Assembly (NCBI RefSeq): GCF_900095795.1
Contig: NZ_LT608328.1
Coordinates: 2,101,001 to 2,165,000, forward strand
Origin: Petrimonas mucosa
GTDB lineage: Bacteria; Bacteroidota; Bacteroidia; Bacteroidales; Dysgonomonadaceae
DNA length: 64,000 nt
Direction of reading: 5' to 3'
Shown in pieces: positions 9,229 through 18,358 of the stretch. Each line of letters begins with the position of its first letter. Position 1 is the stretch's first letter. Made by a program: the position numbers and the translations under genes. Below the pieces are notes generated by a model. That model worked only from the letters and a program-made list of their open reading frames with translations. It was not told where the DNA came from and made no database searches.

Positions 9229-12200
9229 ATGTTCAAAACAAGAGAGAGGCTGCTTGTTGTTTATTGTTTCCTTACGCTGACGCTTGCCGCACAAACCGAA
9301 ACCAACCTTTACCGGCAAGCCGACAAAAAGGCACTGGAGCAGTGGGTAGATTCCGTCTACAACAGCCTGAGCCCGGATGAAAAGATAGGGCAGCTCTTCA
9401 TGCCCATCGTGGAATCGAAGAGCAGCTGGAAAACAAAAATTGAAGGGTATATCAACAACCAGAAAATCGGAGGAGTGCTCTTCTCCAAGGGCTCACTTGC
9501 AACGCAGGCCGAAATGACCAACTACATCCGGAGCATCGCCAAAACACCGCTATTTGTGGCATTGGACGGTGAATGGGGATTATCGATGCGCCTGAACGAT
9601 GCACCCCGTTTTCCCCGAAACCAGATCATTGGAGCCATTCACGACGAGGAGACGTTGAAGCTCTACGGAAAAGAGGTTGCCCGGCAATGCCGTGAAATGG
9701 GGATCCACATAAATTTTGCCCCCTCCATCGATGTGCATAGCAATCCCGACAATCCGGTCATCGGCACTCGCTCTTTCGGCGAGCTCCCCTCCAACGTAGC
9801 CAGGCAAGGAATCGCCTTTGCCCTTGGAATGGAAGAGAATGGCGTGATGGCGGTGGCCAAACACTTTCCCGGTCACGGTGACACGTCGGAAGATTCGCAC
9901 CACACGTTGCCAACCCTTTCACACAATCTGAACCGGCTCGATTCGGTGGAGCTCTATCCGTTTCAACAATTCATCAATGCAGGGCTATCCGGCATGATGC
10001 TCGGTCACCTTAACGTCCCGGCGTTGAACACAAACGGGTTACCTGCCTCACTGTCGGCAACTGTCGGGCAGAAATTGCTGAAAGAGCGGATGGGATTTAC
10101 GGGCCTTACCTTCACCGACGGCATGGCAATGAAGGGGGTATCCAACCAGCCCGACATGAGCGTGAAAGCTCTGCTGGCAGGAAACGACGTGATTTTGGGG
10201 GTAATCAATCAGGAGAAGGAGTTTCAACAGGTAAAACAGGCTGTCGAAAAGGGTATTATCACTCCGGCAATGCTTGAAGAGAAGGTCAGAAAAATCCTGA
10301 CCTATAAATATATTCTCGGCGTTCACAACAACAAGCCGATAGATATCAGGTCACTATCCCGAAGCATACACACTCCTGAAAGTGAATGGGTACAACGAAA
10401 GATCTACGACAAGGCGGTTACCCTGATCAAGAACGACAGTACCCTGTTGCCGGTAACGGCACTCGACAGGAACCGGATTGCCGCAGTTGCCGTCGGGGTT
10501 TCAAACCAGAACAGATTCCAGCAGTGGTTGAAAAGATATGCCGAAGTGACCGCTTTCCAGGTGGCAACAGTCGACAGCCTCCGGTTGTTGAGCTCCAAAC
10601 TGAAGGAGTTCGAAACTGTAATTGTCTCCCTCCATGCCGTACCGAAAAGTGAACTCGCCGCACTTCAGCAAGTGATCAACAGTGCCGGGAAATCGGTGCT
10701 GGTGCTGTTCGACTCACCCTATGCGCTCGACCGGCTGAAACCGGTAGTGACCCAGGCGGGCGCTGTAGTGGTTGCATACGACAACAGCGACTTTGCCCAG
10801 ATAAGTAGTGCGCAGGCGCTTTTCGGCGGGATTCCCTTTTCGGGTAGACTGCCGGTATCTGCCGGTGGATTTGCCGCAAACAGCGGAATCGAAACCCGGA
10901 AGTGCCGCCTCTCCTATTCATTTCCGGAAGAGGTCGGAATCTCCACTGAAAGCCTTGCGGGAGTGGAGAGGATCGCGCTCGAGGGGATCCGCCAACGGGC
11001 CTACCCGGGGTGCTATGTGCTGGTAGTGAAAGATGGCACGGTCATCTACGACAGAGGATTCGGAAATCTGGAATACAACTCCACGGCAGCAGTCGACGCT
11101 GAAACCGTTTACGACCTGGCCTCCATCACCAAGGCCGCGGCAACACTTCCTGCAATCATGAAACTGTACGACGAAAAAAAGATCCGGTTGCAGGATCCGA
11201 TCGGGAAGTTCGTGCCTGAAACCCGGGGGAGCAACAAGGCAAACATAACCATCCGCGAAGCGCTATTTCACGAATCGGGGCTCGTTTCGTATATTCCCTA
11301 TTACAACACGGCCATTGATCCCAACAGTTTCAACGGACCACTCTTCGGGAAAAGGTCGTCACTCTATCACGCCCGTTATGCCGGGGCATGGGGAAGAACC
11401 GATTATACCTTTATTCCCTCCTTCATCTCGGATAAGCGCGACGAGACCTTCCACAGACCCGTAGCCAACGATCTCTACGCAAGCAACAAGATGCACCAGG
11501 CCCTCCTGAAAGATATCATCGCCACTGAACTCCGATCAAAAACCTACCGGTACAGCTGCCTCAACTTCATGTTGCTGAAGGAGGCGGTGGAGCAACTATC
11601 CAAAACCGACCTGGATAGCTACGTGAAAGAGAACTTCTATCGGAAACTGGGAGCGGTCAACATGACATTTCTGCCGTTAAACCATATGCCGGTGGAGAAG
11701 ATTGCGCCCACCGAGAACGACCCCTTCTTCCGCAAGCAGCAGCTACGGGGATATGTCCACGATGAGGGAGCAGCACTGTTCGGTGGAATATCGGGTAATG
11801 CGGGACTCTTTTCCAACGCCAACGACCTGGCAAAGCTCTGCCAGATGTGGCTGAACGGTGGAGAGTATGGCGGTGAGCGGCTCCTGAGCAAGGAGACCGT
11901 AACCCTCTTCACCGGGACAAAAAGTAGTAAAAGTCGCCGTGGACTGGGGTTCGACAAACCCGATCCCCGGAACAACAATGCAAGTCCCACCAGCCCGCTT
12001 GCCCCTCTCTCCGTCTACGGTCATACAGGGTTTACCGGTACCAGCTTCTGGGTCGATCCCGACAACAACATGATCTATATCTTCCTGTCGAACCGGGTCT
12101 ATCCGGAGCGTACTCCCAACCGATTATCCACACTAAACATCAGGGAGCGAATCCAGGACGAGCTTTACAAGGCCCTCGTTTCACTCCAAACATCGAGTCA

Positions 12201-12237
12201 ACCATGCAACGAATCATCAAAAGCAACAACCCGATAG
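9229..12237 (+). CDS. Exported GH3 beta-N-acetylglucosaminidase / beta-lactamase-fold fusion
   Basis: The 1002-residue protein has a signal peptide and two enzymes in one chain. Residues about 35-370 are a GH3 domain with the NagZ signature KHFPGHGDTSEDSHH near 208-222, which in NagZ holds the catalytic His-Asp pair. A GH3 C-terminal-like region follows to about 560. Residues about 570-980 are a serine beta-lactamase/PBP-like domain with SITK (nucleophile Ser about 632), YSC where YxN is usual (about 775) and HTG (about 932). In Bacillus, NagZ acts beside AmiE, a beta-lactamase-fold N-acetylmuramyl-L-alanine amidase, so a fused muropeptide hydrolase is likely. ATG 9229 is preferred to GTG 9223. 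The end overlaps aroB by 34 nt. Confidence 0.9.
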   Translation: MFKTRERLLVVYCFLTLTLAAQTETNLYRQADKKALEQWVDSVYNSLSPDEKIGQLFMPIVESKSSWKTKIEGYINNQKIGGVLFSKGSLATQAEMTNYIRSIAKTPLFVALDGEWGLSMRLNDAPRFPRNQIIGAIHDEETLKLYGKEVARQCREMGIHINFAPSIDVHSNPDNPVIGTRSFGELPSNVARQGIAFALGMEENGVMAVAKHFPGHGDTSEDSHHTLPTLSHNLNRLDSVELYPFQQFINAGLSGMMLGHLNVPALNTNGLPASLSATVGQKLLKERMGFTGLTFTDGMAMKGVSNQPDMSVKALLAGNDVILGVINQEKEFQQVKQAVEKGIITPAMLEEKVRKILTYKYILGVHNNKPIDIRSLSRSIHTPESEWVQRKIYDKAVTLIKNDSTLLPVTALDRNRIAAVAVGVSNQNRFQQWLKRYAEVTAFQVATVDSLRLLSSKLKEFETVIVSLHAVPKSELAALQQVINSAGKSVLVLFDSPYALDRLKPVVTQAGAVVVAYDNSDFAQISSAQALFGGIPFSGRLPVSAGGFAANSGIETRKCRLSYSFPEEVGISTESLAGVERIALEGIRQRAYPGCYVLVVKDGTVIYDRGFGNLEYNSTAAVDAETVYDLASITKAAATLPAIMKLYDEKKIRLQDPIGKFVPETRGSNKANITIREALFHESGLVSYIPYYNTAIDPNSFNGPLFGKRSSLYHARYAGAWGRTDYTFIPSFISDKRDETFHRPVANDLYASNKMHQALLKDIIATELRSKTYRYSCLNFMLLKEAVEQLSKTDLDSYVKENFYRKLGAVNMTFLPLNHMPVEKIAPTENDPFFRKQQLRGYVHDEGAALFGGISGNAGLFSNANDLAKLCQMWLNGGEYGGERLLSKETVTLFTGTKSSKSRRGLGFDKPDPRNNNASPTSPLAPLSVYGHTGFTGTSFWVDPDNNMIYIFLSNRVYPERTPNRLSTLNIRERIQDELYKALVSLQTSSQPCNESSKATTR

Positions 12238-13262
12238 CCGACCTGGCAACGATCATATCGGAGATCAGGCACGACAGGCTCTTCGTGCTGACAGACGAAC
12301 ATACAGCCCGCCTCTGTCTCCCGCTGATTGAATCACTACCGGTGATACAGGAGGCAGGCCAGATTGTGATTCCGCCAAACGACACAGGCAAAACGCTCGA
12401 AAACCTGGCGCGGATATGGAGTCACCTTACCCGCAACGGGGCCACGCGCCATTCGTTGCTGATCAACCTCGGCGGCGGAATGATCACCGATATCGGGGGA
12501 TTTGCAGCAGCTACATTCAAGCGCGGAATCAGCTATGTCAACATCCCCACTACATTGCTGGGGGCAGTGGATGCCGCCGTCGGCGGAAAGACCGGCATCA
12601 ATTTCGAGGGATTCAAAAACGAGATAGGTGCATTCTATCCGGCAGCTTGCGTCTTGATCTCTTCCCGTTTCTTCCACACGCTCGGACGCGGAGATATCCT
12701 GTCGGGCTACTCCGAAATGCTGAAGCATGCCCTGATCAGCTCTACTGAAGAGTGGAAAAACTTGCTCACTTTCGATGCCGGAGATATCAACTACGACTGG
12801 CTTACCGAGACGGTTTTCCATTCGGTCTCCATCAAGGAGGAGATTGTGGAGAAAGATCCCTTTGAACGCAATCTCCGCAAGGCGTTGAATCTGGGACACA
12901 CGGTGGGCCATGCCTTTGAAAGTTTCGCCCTGGAGAGCGGCAGGCCAGTTCTGCACGGATATGCGGTGGCCTGGGGACTGATTTCGGAGTTGTACCTATC
13001 ACACCGCCTGTGCGGCTTCCCGAAGGAGGAACTGCTACAGGCCATCCACTTTATACACCGGAACTACGGTGCTTTTGAGATCGGTTGTGATGATTATGAA
13101 AAGCTTTACGACTTCATGAGGCACGACAAGAAGAACGAGACCGCCTCGTCGGTAAACTTCACGCTTCTATCCGACATCGGAAAGATCGAGATCAACCAGG
13201 TTGTCGACAAGGAGCTGATATTCCAGTCTCTCGATTTCTACCGCGACAGCGTAGGTCTCTAA
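12204..13262 (+). CDS. aroB: 3-dehydroquinate synthase
   Basis: AroB converts DAHP to 3-dehydroquinate in the shikimate pathway, using NAD and a divalent metal. The 352-residue length and motifs fit: GGGMITDIGGFAA for NAD binding, PTTLLGAVDAAVGGKTGIN, GYSEMLKHAL, and the metal ligand region LNLGHTVGHAFE. The start overlaps the end of the upstream fusion gene by 34 nt, so the two are probably co-transcribed despite unrelated functions. It converges with engB, with only 20 nt between the two stops. Confidence 0.96.
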   Translation: MQRIIKSNNPIADLATIISEIRHDRLFVLTDEHTARLCLPLIESLPVIQEAGQIVIPPNDTGKTLENLARIWSHLTRNGATRHSLLINLGGGMITDIGGFAAATFKRGISYVNIPTTLLGAVDAAVGGKTGINFEGFKNEIGAFYPAACVLISSRFFHTLGRGDILSGYSEMLKHALISSTEEWKNLLTFDAGDINYDWLTETVFHSVSIKEEIVEKDPFERNLRKALNLGHTVGHAFESFALESGRPVLHGYAVAWGLISELYLSHRLCGFPKEELLQAIHFIHRNYGAFEIGCDDYEKLYDFMRHDKKNETASSVNFTLLSDIGKIEINQVVDKELIFQSLDFYRDSVGL

Positions 13263-13282
13263 TTAAAAGGTGAGGACGGCCT

Positions 13283-13882
13283 TCAGCGAAGGGATGCGTT
13301 GATCTGCCCGATGTAGTCGAGCAGCTCTTCCCTGCCCGACCGCTTTTCGGAAGAGGTGACAAAAACAGGTGGAAGCTCTTCCCATCTCTCCAACAGCTTC
13401 TGCTTGTACTCCTCCACGTTCTGCTTCAGGCGTACCGGTCCCAACTTGTCGATTTTGGTAAACACGATGCTGAACGGAACTCCGTTCTCGCCCAACCACT
13501 CCATAAAGGCCAGATCGATCTTCTGTGGTTCGTGACGGCTGTCGACCAGCACAAAAAGGGAGGTTAGCGACTCACGCTGCAGGATGTAATCCTCAATAAT
13601 CTGCTGCAACCGCTCCCGGTTTTCTTTTCCCCGCCGGGCGTATCCATATCCCGGCAAGTCTACCAGGTACCACTCGTCGTTAATCAGGAAATGGTTGATC
13701 AACATGGTCTTGCCGGGTGTGGAGGAGGTCATGGCCAACCCTTTACGGTTGGTCAGCATATTGATAAGCGATGATTTTCCAACGTTTGAGCGACCGATAA
13801 ATGCATATTCCGGTCGATTGTCCTGCGGACACTTCCGGTAGTCGCTGTTACTGATGATGAACTGGGCAGATTTGATAAGCAT
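13283..13882 (-). CDS. engB: Ribosome biogenesis GTPase EngB/YsxC
   Basis: This essential small GTPase helps assemble the 50S subunit. The 199-residue protein has the G1 motif [11 protein letters not shown]3 DLPGYG and G4 TKIDK in the right order. It follows the symporter gene by 4 nt, so it is likely the last gene of a HAD phosphatase, symporter, engB transcript. Confidence 0.97.
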   Translation of the reverse strand: MLIKSAQFIISNSDYRKCPQDNRPEYAFIGRSNVGKSSLINMLTNRKGLAMTSSTPGKTMLINHFLINDEWYLVDLPGYGYARRGKENRERLQQIIEDYILQRESLTSLFVLVDSRHEPQKIDLAFMEWLGENGVPFSIVFTKIDKLGPVRLKQNVEEYKQKLLERWEELPPVFVTSSEKRSGREELLDYIGQINASLR

Positions 13883-13886
13883 AGGA

Positions 13887-15350
13887 TTAGAGTTTACGGG
13901 GGTTTAACGACAAAATCCAGAGACCGGTTACGGTAAGTGCAGCATTGACAAGCAGCAGCTCATACCCTACCTGGTAACCGAACTGCAGTTTCATTCCGGT
14001 TTCGAAAACGAAACAGAGCAGCGGTGCGGCAACGGCGACGTAAGGCACCCATTTGTCGACCGGCTTCACCCGGGTATACAATCCGCAGAAATACAATCCG
14101 AGCAGGGGACCATAGGTATAGGAGGCCAGTTTGTATATAGCCGTGATGATGCTGTCGGAACCTACAGCCTCGATCAGCAGTATGATAAGTACAAAGAGAG
14201 TGCTGATGGCCAGATGAACGTGGCGGCGTGTTGCAATGTTACGGTGCTCGGCTTCGGGATTGTCGGCCCTCCCCATCTCCAGGATATCCACGCAGAACGA
14301 TGTGGTGAGGGCAGTCAGCGCAGAATCGGCACTTGAGAAAGCCGCCGCCACAATTCCAGTAACGAAGATTCCCAGCACCACCTGCCCCAGGTGCCCCCTG
14401 GCCATTACCGGGAGAATGTTGTCCGACACGTCGGGGAGTGCGATGCCGTTTTGCTCCGCAAAGATCAGCAGCAAAACGCCCAGCGATAGAAAGAGCAGGT
14501 TGATTGGGGCAAAGGCCAGGCCATAGGAGATCACATTTCTCCTGGCATCCTTCAGACTTTTGATTGTCAAGTTCTTCTGCATCTGATCCTGATCCAGGCC
14601 TGTCATCACGATGGTAATGAACATCCCGCTGAAAAATTGCTTGAAGAAGTGTTGCGTGCTGGCCCAATCATCAAAGACAAAAATCCTTGCATGCCGGTTT
14701 GCGGTTATCGCGCGGAAGGTGTCATCCCAACCGAATCCGAGACGCGTCGTAACCTGCCAGATGATCAGTACCAGGGCAGTGAGGAAGAGCAGCGTCTGTA
14801 TCCAGTCCGTCCAGATAATCGTCTTGATACCGCTCTTGTGGCTGTAAAGCCAGATAACCAGGATAATGCCGATAACCGTAACGACAAAGGGAACACCCCA
14901 TGCATCAAAAACCAGCGATTGCAGAATAAAGGCCACCAGATAAAGCCGGGCGGCCGCCCCCACAATCTTCGAAAGGAGAAAGAACCAGGCACCGGTCTTG
15001 TAGGAGTTGCGGCCGTACCGCTGACCGAGATAACCGTAGATGGTGGTGAGGTTCAACTTGTAGTAGAGCGGCAACAGCACATAGGCAATGACCAGATAAC
15101 CGAAGAAGAAACCCAATACCATCTGCATGTAGGTCATGTCGTGATTGCGCACCATCCCCGGTACCGAGACAAAAGTTACGCCGGAGATGGAGGTGCCGAT
15201 CATCGCAAACGCCACGACATACCACTTGGAGGATCTGTTGGCCCGGAAAAAAGCATCGTTGTCACTCCCTTTCCGGCTGGTAAGGTAGGAGATCAACATC
15301 AGCATCAGGAAATAGGCGGCAATGACGACAAGAATAAAACTGCTCTGCAT
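13887..15350 (-). CDS. Sodium:solute symporter (SSS family)
   Basis: A 487-residue integral membrane protein with about 13 predicted helices, matching the SSS family (PutP/SGLT fold). Recognisable segments are [12 protein letters not shown] in an early helix and the [13 protein letters not shown] stretch around the conserved sodium-site serines. The substrate cannot be told from the sequence. The frame is open further upstream, but ATG 15350 avoids overlap with the HAD gene and puts the first hydrophobic segment at the start. Confidence 0.9.
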   Translation of the reverse strand: MQSSFILVVIAAYFLMLMLISYLTSRKGSDNDAFFRANRSSKWYVVAFAMIGTSISGVTFVSVPGMVRNHDMTYMQMVLGFFFGYLVIAYVLLPLYYKLNLTTIYGYLGQRYGRNSYKTGAWFFLLSKIVGAAARLYLVAFILQSLVFDAWGVPFVVTVIGIILVIWLYSHKSGIKTIIWTDWIQTLLFLTALVLIIWQVTTRLGFGWDDTFRAITANRHARIFVFDDWASTQHFFKQFFSGMFITIVMTGLDQDQMQKNLTIKSLKDARRNVISYGLAFAPINLLFLSLGVLLLIFAEQNGIALPDVSDNILPVMARGHLGQVVLGIFVTGIVAAAFSSADSALTALTTSFCVDILEMGRADNPEAEHRNIATRRHVHLAISTLFVLIILLIEAVGSDSIITAIYKLASYTYGPLLGLYFCGLYTRVKPVDKWVPYVAVAAPLLCFVFETGMKLQFGYQVGYELLLVNAALTVTGLWILSLNPRKL

Positions 15351-15357
15351 ATGGATA

Positions 15358-15990
15358 TTATATATGTAGAAAGTAGTCAACCAGCTGCGGGAACGAGTCG
15401 AAACTGCAAATGAAATTCTCTGTCTTCCCGAATCCGTACGTCACAAAGACAAAGGGGAGTCCGGCCTCTGCCGAAGCTTTGCTGTCGGAATCGGTATCCC
15501 CGATGTAGAACGGAGCCTGTAGCTGATTCCGCTCTTTCAGCAGCCTCATGTTGTAGGACTTCGGTTTCAGGTTCTCACCATGTTCCAGGAAATCGGTGAA
15601 GAGATGTGCGGTACCGGTATGCTTCATGAAGTTTACCAGACCACCTTTCTCGCAGTTGCTCAACAGGAAGAGGGGGTACCTCGACGACAGTTTTTCAAGT
15701 CCGGCATAAACCCCTTCGTAGATATGCGGTTTCATATCGGGCACCAGCAACTGGTATTGACTGACTACCCCGTCGAACAACCGGTCCTGGGCCGACCGGG
15801 AAGCATCGGGAATGATGGTCTCGAGCATCACGCGCGCCTCCCGTCCCATCAGGCCCAGGAGCTCTTCGCGATTAACCCGCCTACTGTATCCTTCTGCTTC
15901 CAATGCCCTGTTCCAAGAAATTGCGTAAGAATCGACATTGTCCCAAAGGGTGCCGTCCATATCGAAAATCAGGCTATCGGGTTTTACCAT
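15358..15990 (-). CDS. HAD-family phosphatase (phosphoglycolate phosphatase-like)
   Basis: A HAD hydrolase of about 210 residues. Motif I DMDGTLWDN is near the N-terminus, followed by a helical cap domain, LLSNCEKGG (motif II region) and YIGDTDSDSKAS (motif IV). It most resembles the Gph/PgmB branch acting on small phosphorylated metabolites; the substrate is unknown. ATG 15990 places motif I about 8 residues in. An alternative start is 16005. It is probably first in the operon with the symporter and engB and has a good promoter at 16091-16122. Confidence 0.88.
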   Translation of the reverse strand: MVKPDSLIFDMDGTLWDNVDSYAISWNRALEAEGYSRRVNREELLGLMGREARVMLETIIPDASRSAQDRLFDGVVSQYQLLVPDMKPHIYEGVYAGLEKLSSRYPLFLLSNCEKGGLVNFMKHTGTAHLFTDFLEHGENLKPKSYNMRLLKERNQLQAPFYIGDTDSDSKASAEAGLPFVFVTYGFGKTENFICSFDSFPQLVDYFLHI

Positions 15991-16090
15991 ACAATCTTCT
16001 GTCATTTTCCGGTCCGCTTGCCCCGCCAGCACGAAGGCAGCGCCTTCCAGTGACCGGATCCATCTTGCAGACCTCTTTTATTATGAGGTG

Positions 16091-16122
16091 CAAAAGTAGT
16101 CAACAATGGCCGAAAGGACAAA
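16091..16122 (-). promoter_or_regulatory. Promoter for the HAD / symporter / engB operon
   Basis: On the minus strand: TTTG (16119-16122), a 20-bp spacer and TACTTTTG (16091-16098), a near-ideal Bacteroidetes promoter. Confidence 0.65.
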
Positions 16123-16161
16123 TTAATGCCCCTTAAAATAGCGGATAACCGGTTTTTATCC

Positions 16162-16169
16162 TATTTTTG
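16162..16169 (+). promoter_or_regulatory. -7 element for the lipid-kinase gene
   Basis: TATTTTTG matches TAnnTTTG 15 nt before the ATG at 16185, implying a nearly leaderless message. No clear -33 TTTG is present. Confidence 0.45.
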
Positions 16170-16184
16170 TATAAAATTGAAGCT

Positions 16185-17135
16185 ATGGAAAAGAGAAGCG
16201 TTTGCGTCATCATCAATCCCGTTTCCGGCACGGAGTCGAAAAAAAATATCCCCGAGGAGGTCGCATCCGCTTTTGACCAGACCCATTTCGATGTCATTTT
16301 CCGGATTACAGGTTATCCCGGCCACGCCACCGAGATTGCCAGGCAGGCGGTAAAGGAGAAGTTCGCCTACGTGTTGACTGTCGGAGGCGACGGTACGGTC
16401 AACGAGGTTGCCAAAGCCCTGGTGAACAGCGATACGGTACTGGGAATCATCCCGTTCGGATCGGGGAACGGCTTGGCACGCGACCTGCATATCTCCATGG
16501 ATTCGGAGAAGGCCATCCAGACCATTCTCGAAGGAAATGTCCGCACCATTGATTACGGCTCCGCCAACGGTCACATCTTCTTTTGTACCTGCGGCGTCGG
16601 ATTCGATGCATTCATCAGTGACAAGTTTGCCGAAGAGAAGAAACGGGGCCCCCTGGGTTATGTTCGTAACATTGTGGAAGGCGTGGTTGAATTCAAATCG
16701 GAAGAGTATGAAATCAGGCATGACGGGGGAACACTCCGCGAACGGGCATTTCTTCTCACTTGTGCCAATGCCTCCCAGTACGGCAATGAAGTATATATTG
16801 CTCCCGGGGCCGACATGGAGGACGGGAAGATGAATGTCTCCATCCTGAAACCGCTTGATCCCAACGAGATTCCGCAAACCACCCTGCAACTCTTTACCAA
16901 GAATATCGACAAGAACAGCAAGATGGTCTCGCTGCTCACCAGCAGACTGATTATCAAGCGGGAGAAACCGGGAGTACTGCATGTCGACGGGGAGCCGGTA
17001 AGCACAGGCGACGAGATCGACGTGCAGATTTTTCACAAGGGATTGAAGGTCTTTGCTCCGAAGCAGATTGAAGAAAAGAGGGTAAAAGAGAAGGAGAACA
17101 TCTTCACTGCCATTACACGCTGGATCAACATCTGA
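16185..17135 (+). CDS. Diacylglycerol/sphingolipid kinase family protein
   Basis: A 316-residue DAGK-catalytic-domain protein (YegS/BmrU/DgkB group) that phosphorylates a lipid alcohol at the inner membrane. The family motifs are present: NPVSG near the start, GGDGTVNEV as the ATP-binding loop, and PFGSGNGLARDL; the C-terminal beta domain ends with HVDGEPV. ATG 16185 is chosen over the upstream in-frame TTG at 16167, which overlaps the -7 element. Bacteroidetes make sphingolipids, so diacylglycerol and a sphingoid base are both plausible substrates. Confidence 0.9.
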   Translation: MEKRSVCVIINPVSGTESKKNIPEEVASAFDQTHFDVIFRITGYPGHATEIARQAVKEKFAYVLTVGGDGTVNEVAKALVNSDTVLGIIPFGSGNGLARDLHISMDSEKAIQTILEGNVRTIDYGSANGHIFFCTCGVGFDAFISDKFAEEKKRGPLGYVRNIVEGVVEFKSEEYEIRHDGGTLRERAFLLTCANASQYGNEVYIAPGADMEDGKMNVSILKPLDPNEIPQTTLQLFTKNIDKNSKMVSLLTSRLIIKREKPGVLHVDGEPVSTGDEIDVQIFHKGLKVFAPKQIEEKRVKEKENIFTAITRWINI

Positions 17136-17139
17136 GATG

Positions 17140-17216
17140 AACTGACAGAGAGCAGGCCCACGCCATGCGTGAGCCCTACCCCTGCCTTATGGAGCTGCTA
17201 ACGGCTCCGGTCAGTT
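17140..17216. terminator. Branched bidirectional terminator between convergent genes
   Basis: AACTGAC (17140-17146) pairs with GTCAGTT (17210-17216) and encloses two further hairpins: GCAGG/CCTGC (17152-17156 with 17181-17185), capped by CACGC-CAT-GCGTG (17159-17171), and GGAGC/GCTCC (17191-17195 with 17204-17208). A T-run follows on the plus strand. It lies between the lipid kinase and the thioredoxin gene. Confidence 0.6.
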
Positions 17217-17714
17217 TTTAAGTAAAATTTCGTTGATTGCCTGCCTGAAGGCATCCTTCGGCAATGCACCCTGCGCCATTTGCGGCGCTTCATTCATCGG
17301 AACGAATAGCAGTGTTGGAATGCTGCGGATCCCGAAATCGGCAGCCAACTCCTGTTCAGCTTCGGTATTTACCTTGTAGATATAGATCTGCCCATCATAT
17401 TCTGCAGCCAGCTCCTCCAGTATCGGAGCTATCATTTTACACGGTCCGCACCAATCGGCATAGAAATCTATGATTGCAGGTTTATCACCCAGATACTCCC
17501 AGGTTTGGGAATTTTTCTCATAATCAGCCACTTTCGTCAGAAATTCGGCTTTTGTCAAATGAATTGTCTTGCTCATATTATTACGCTTTACATTGATTTT
17601 CTGTTGAGTTTCAGACTCCGGTAACGGGGAAACCGACCGGTTACTGTTATTGCCGCAAGCGACAAGTATTACCAATGCCGCAACTGCGGCAAAAATCACA
17701 ACTCTATTTTTCAT
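17211..17714 (-). CDS. Lipoprotein thioredoxin
   Basis: A 167-residue protein whose N-terminus is a lipoprotein signal (MKNRVVIFAAV, then LVACG), followed by a linker of about 25 residues and a full thioredoxin domain with the WCGPC active site and the cis-proline segment IRSIPTLLF. It should act as a membrane-anchored thiol-disulfide reductant outside the cytoplasm. An internal ATG at 17576 begins the bare thioredoxin fold, so a cytoplasmic form by internal initiation is possible. It is the last gene of a three-gene set with an ArsR-type regulator and a DUF6132 protein. Confidence 0.88.
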   Translation of the reverse strand: MKNRVVIFAAVAALVILVACGNNSNRSVSPLPESETQQKINVKRNNMSKTIHLTKAEFLTKVADYEKNSQTWEYLGDKPAIIDFYADWCGPCKMIAPILEELAAEYDGQIYIYKVNTEAEQELAADFGIRSIPTLLFVPMNEAPQMAQGALPKDAFRQAINEILLKN

Positions 17715-17727
17715 AACCCTATTTTTT

Positions 17728-17940
17728 TTACCGATCATTCTCTTTTGTCTCGGTTTTTGTAAAAATATCGAAGATAAGCACCCCCAGAACAGCACCGTAA
17801 ATCATCATTCTCCATGGATTTGCGGTGATGGGGCAGCTACCGGTGCCACAACCCACAAAGTAGTAATAGAGAAGGCCCCCGAGGGCACCCACAATGAGCC
17901 CAGCTACCCTTAATCGATGTTTCCTGAAAAAGTCATTCAT
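17728..17940 (-). CDS. DUF6132 family small membrane protein
   Basis: A 70-residue protein with two hydrophobic segments around the motif GCGTGSCPITANP (cysteines 31 and 36). This pattern marks the DUF6132 family, common in Bacteroidetes, whose function is not known. It starts 12 nt after the ArsR-type gene and ends 13 nt before the lipoprotein thioredoxin. The shared cysteine chemistry suggests a role in thiol or sulfur handling at the membrane; that is inference. Confidence 0.8.
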   Translation of the reverse strand: MNDFFRKHRLRVAGLIVGALGGLLYYYFVGCGTGSCPITANPWRMMIYGAVLGVLIFDIFTKTETKENDR

Positions 17941-17952
17941 ATTCAGCTCCTC

Positions 17953-18255
17953 TCAATTACAACCCGCAATGCAGTGCAGCAACTGGACAACTCGCCTGTC
18001 CCTTATCGAATAGAAACAGTTTTTTCCGCTCCGGCGACAGGATAGTATGCCCTTTGCACGCATATCGGTAAGGTGATACGATAGAAGCGACTGCTCGCAC
18101 TTAATGTCCGACTGCAATTCGGTGACCGATTTCTCCGACCCGTCCGACAGCAGAGCGATCACACAGAGCCTGATCTCACTGGCCAGGGCCTTCAACAGAT
18201 AGGCCACCTCTTCAAACTGCTCTTTGGCTACTTCTTGCACCTTTGTCTCCTGCAT
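17953..18255 (-). CDS. ArsR/SmtB-type regulator, cysteine-rich
   Basis: A 100-residue winged-helix protein with the helix-turn-helix segment CEQSLLSYHLTDMRAKGIL and a wing SGKNCFYSI. It has six cysteines (31, 53, 73, 80, 95, 99), a high density for the family. None forms the classic ELCVCDL metal site, so it may sense redox state, reactive sulfur or a metal by a different arrangement. It is first in its operon, with a perfect inverted repeat 31-48 nt upstream that is the likely operator. Confidence 0.88.
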   Translation of the reverse strand: MQETKVQEVAKEQFEEVAYLLKALASEIRLCVIALLSDGSEKSVTELQSDIKCEQSLLSYHLTDMRAKGILSCRRSGKNCFYSIRDRRVVQLLHCIAGCN

Positions 18256-18285
18256 ACAGATCCAATTTTATAAAATCAATATATA

Positions 18286-18303
18286 AACATATATTCATAT
18301 GTT
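18286..18303 (-). promoter_or_regulatory. Candidate operator of the Cys-rich ArsR regulator
   Basis: AACATAT-ATTC-ATATGTT is a perfect 7-bp inverted repeat with a 4-bp spacer, typical of ArsR operators, located just upstream of the regulator gene. Confidence 0.6.
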
Positions 18304-18358
18304 TTTGTTCACAAAGTTGGAAAATTTTGTTTACTGTTACTGTGCAAACCTCACCCTA

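Noticed and set aside
17140-17216. tRNA-like outline: 7-bp closing stem, 77 nt long
   Set aside because: No T-loop consensus (GGTTCGAnnCC), no plausible anticodon arm of 5 bp and 7-nt loop, and no CCA-compatible end. Read as a terminator-type structure.
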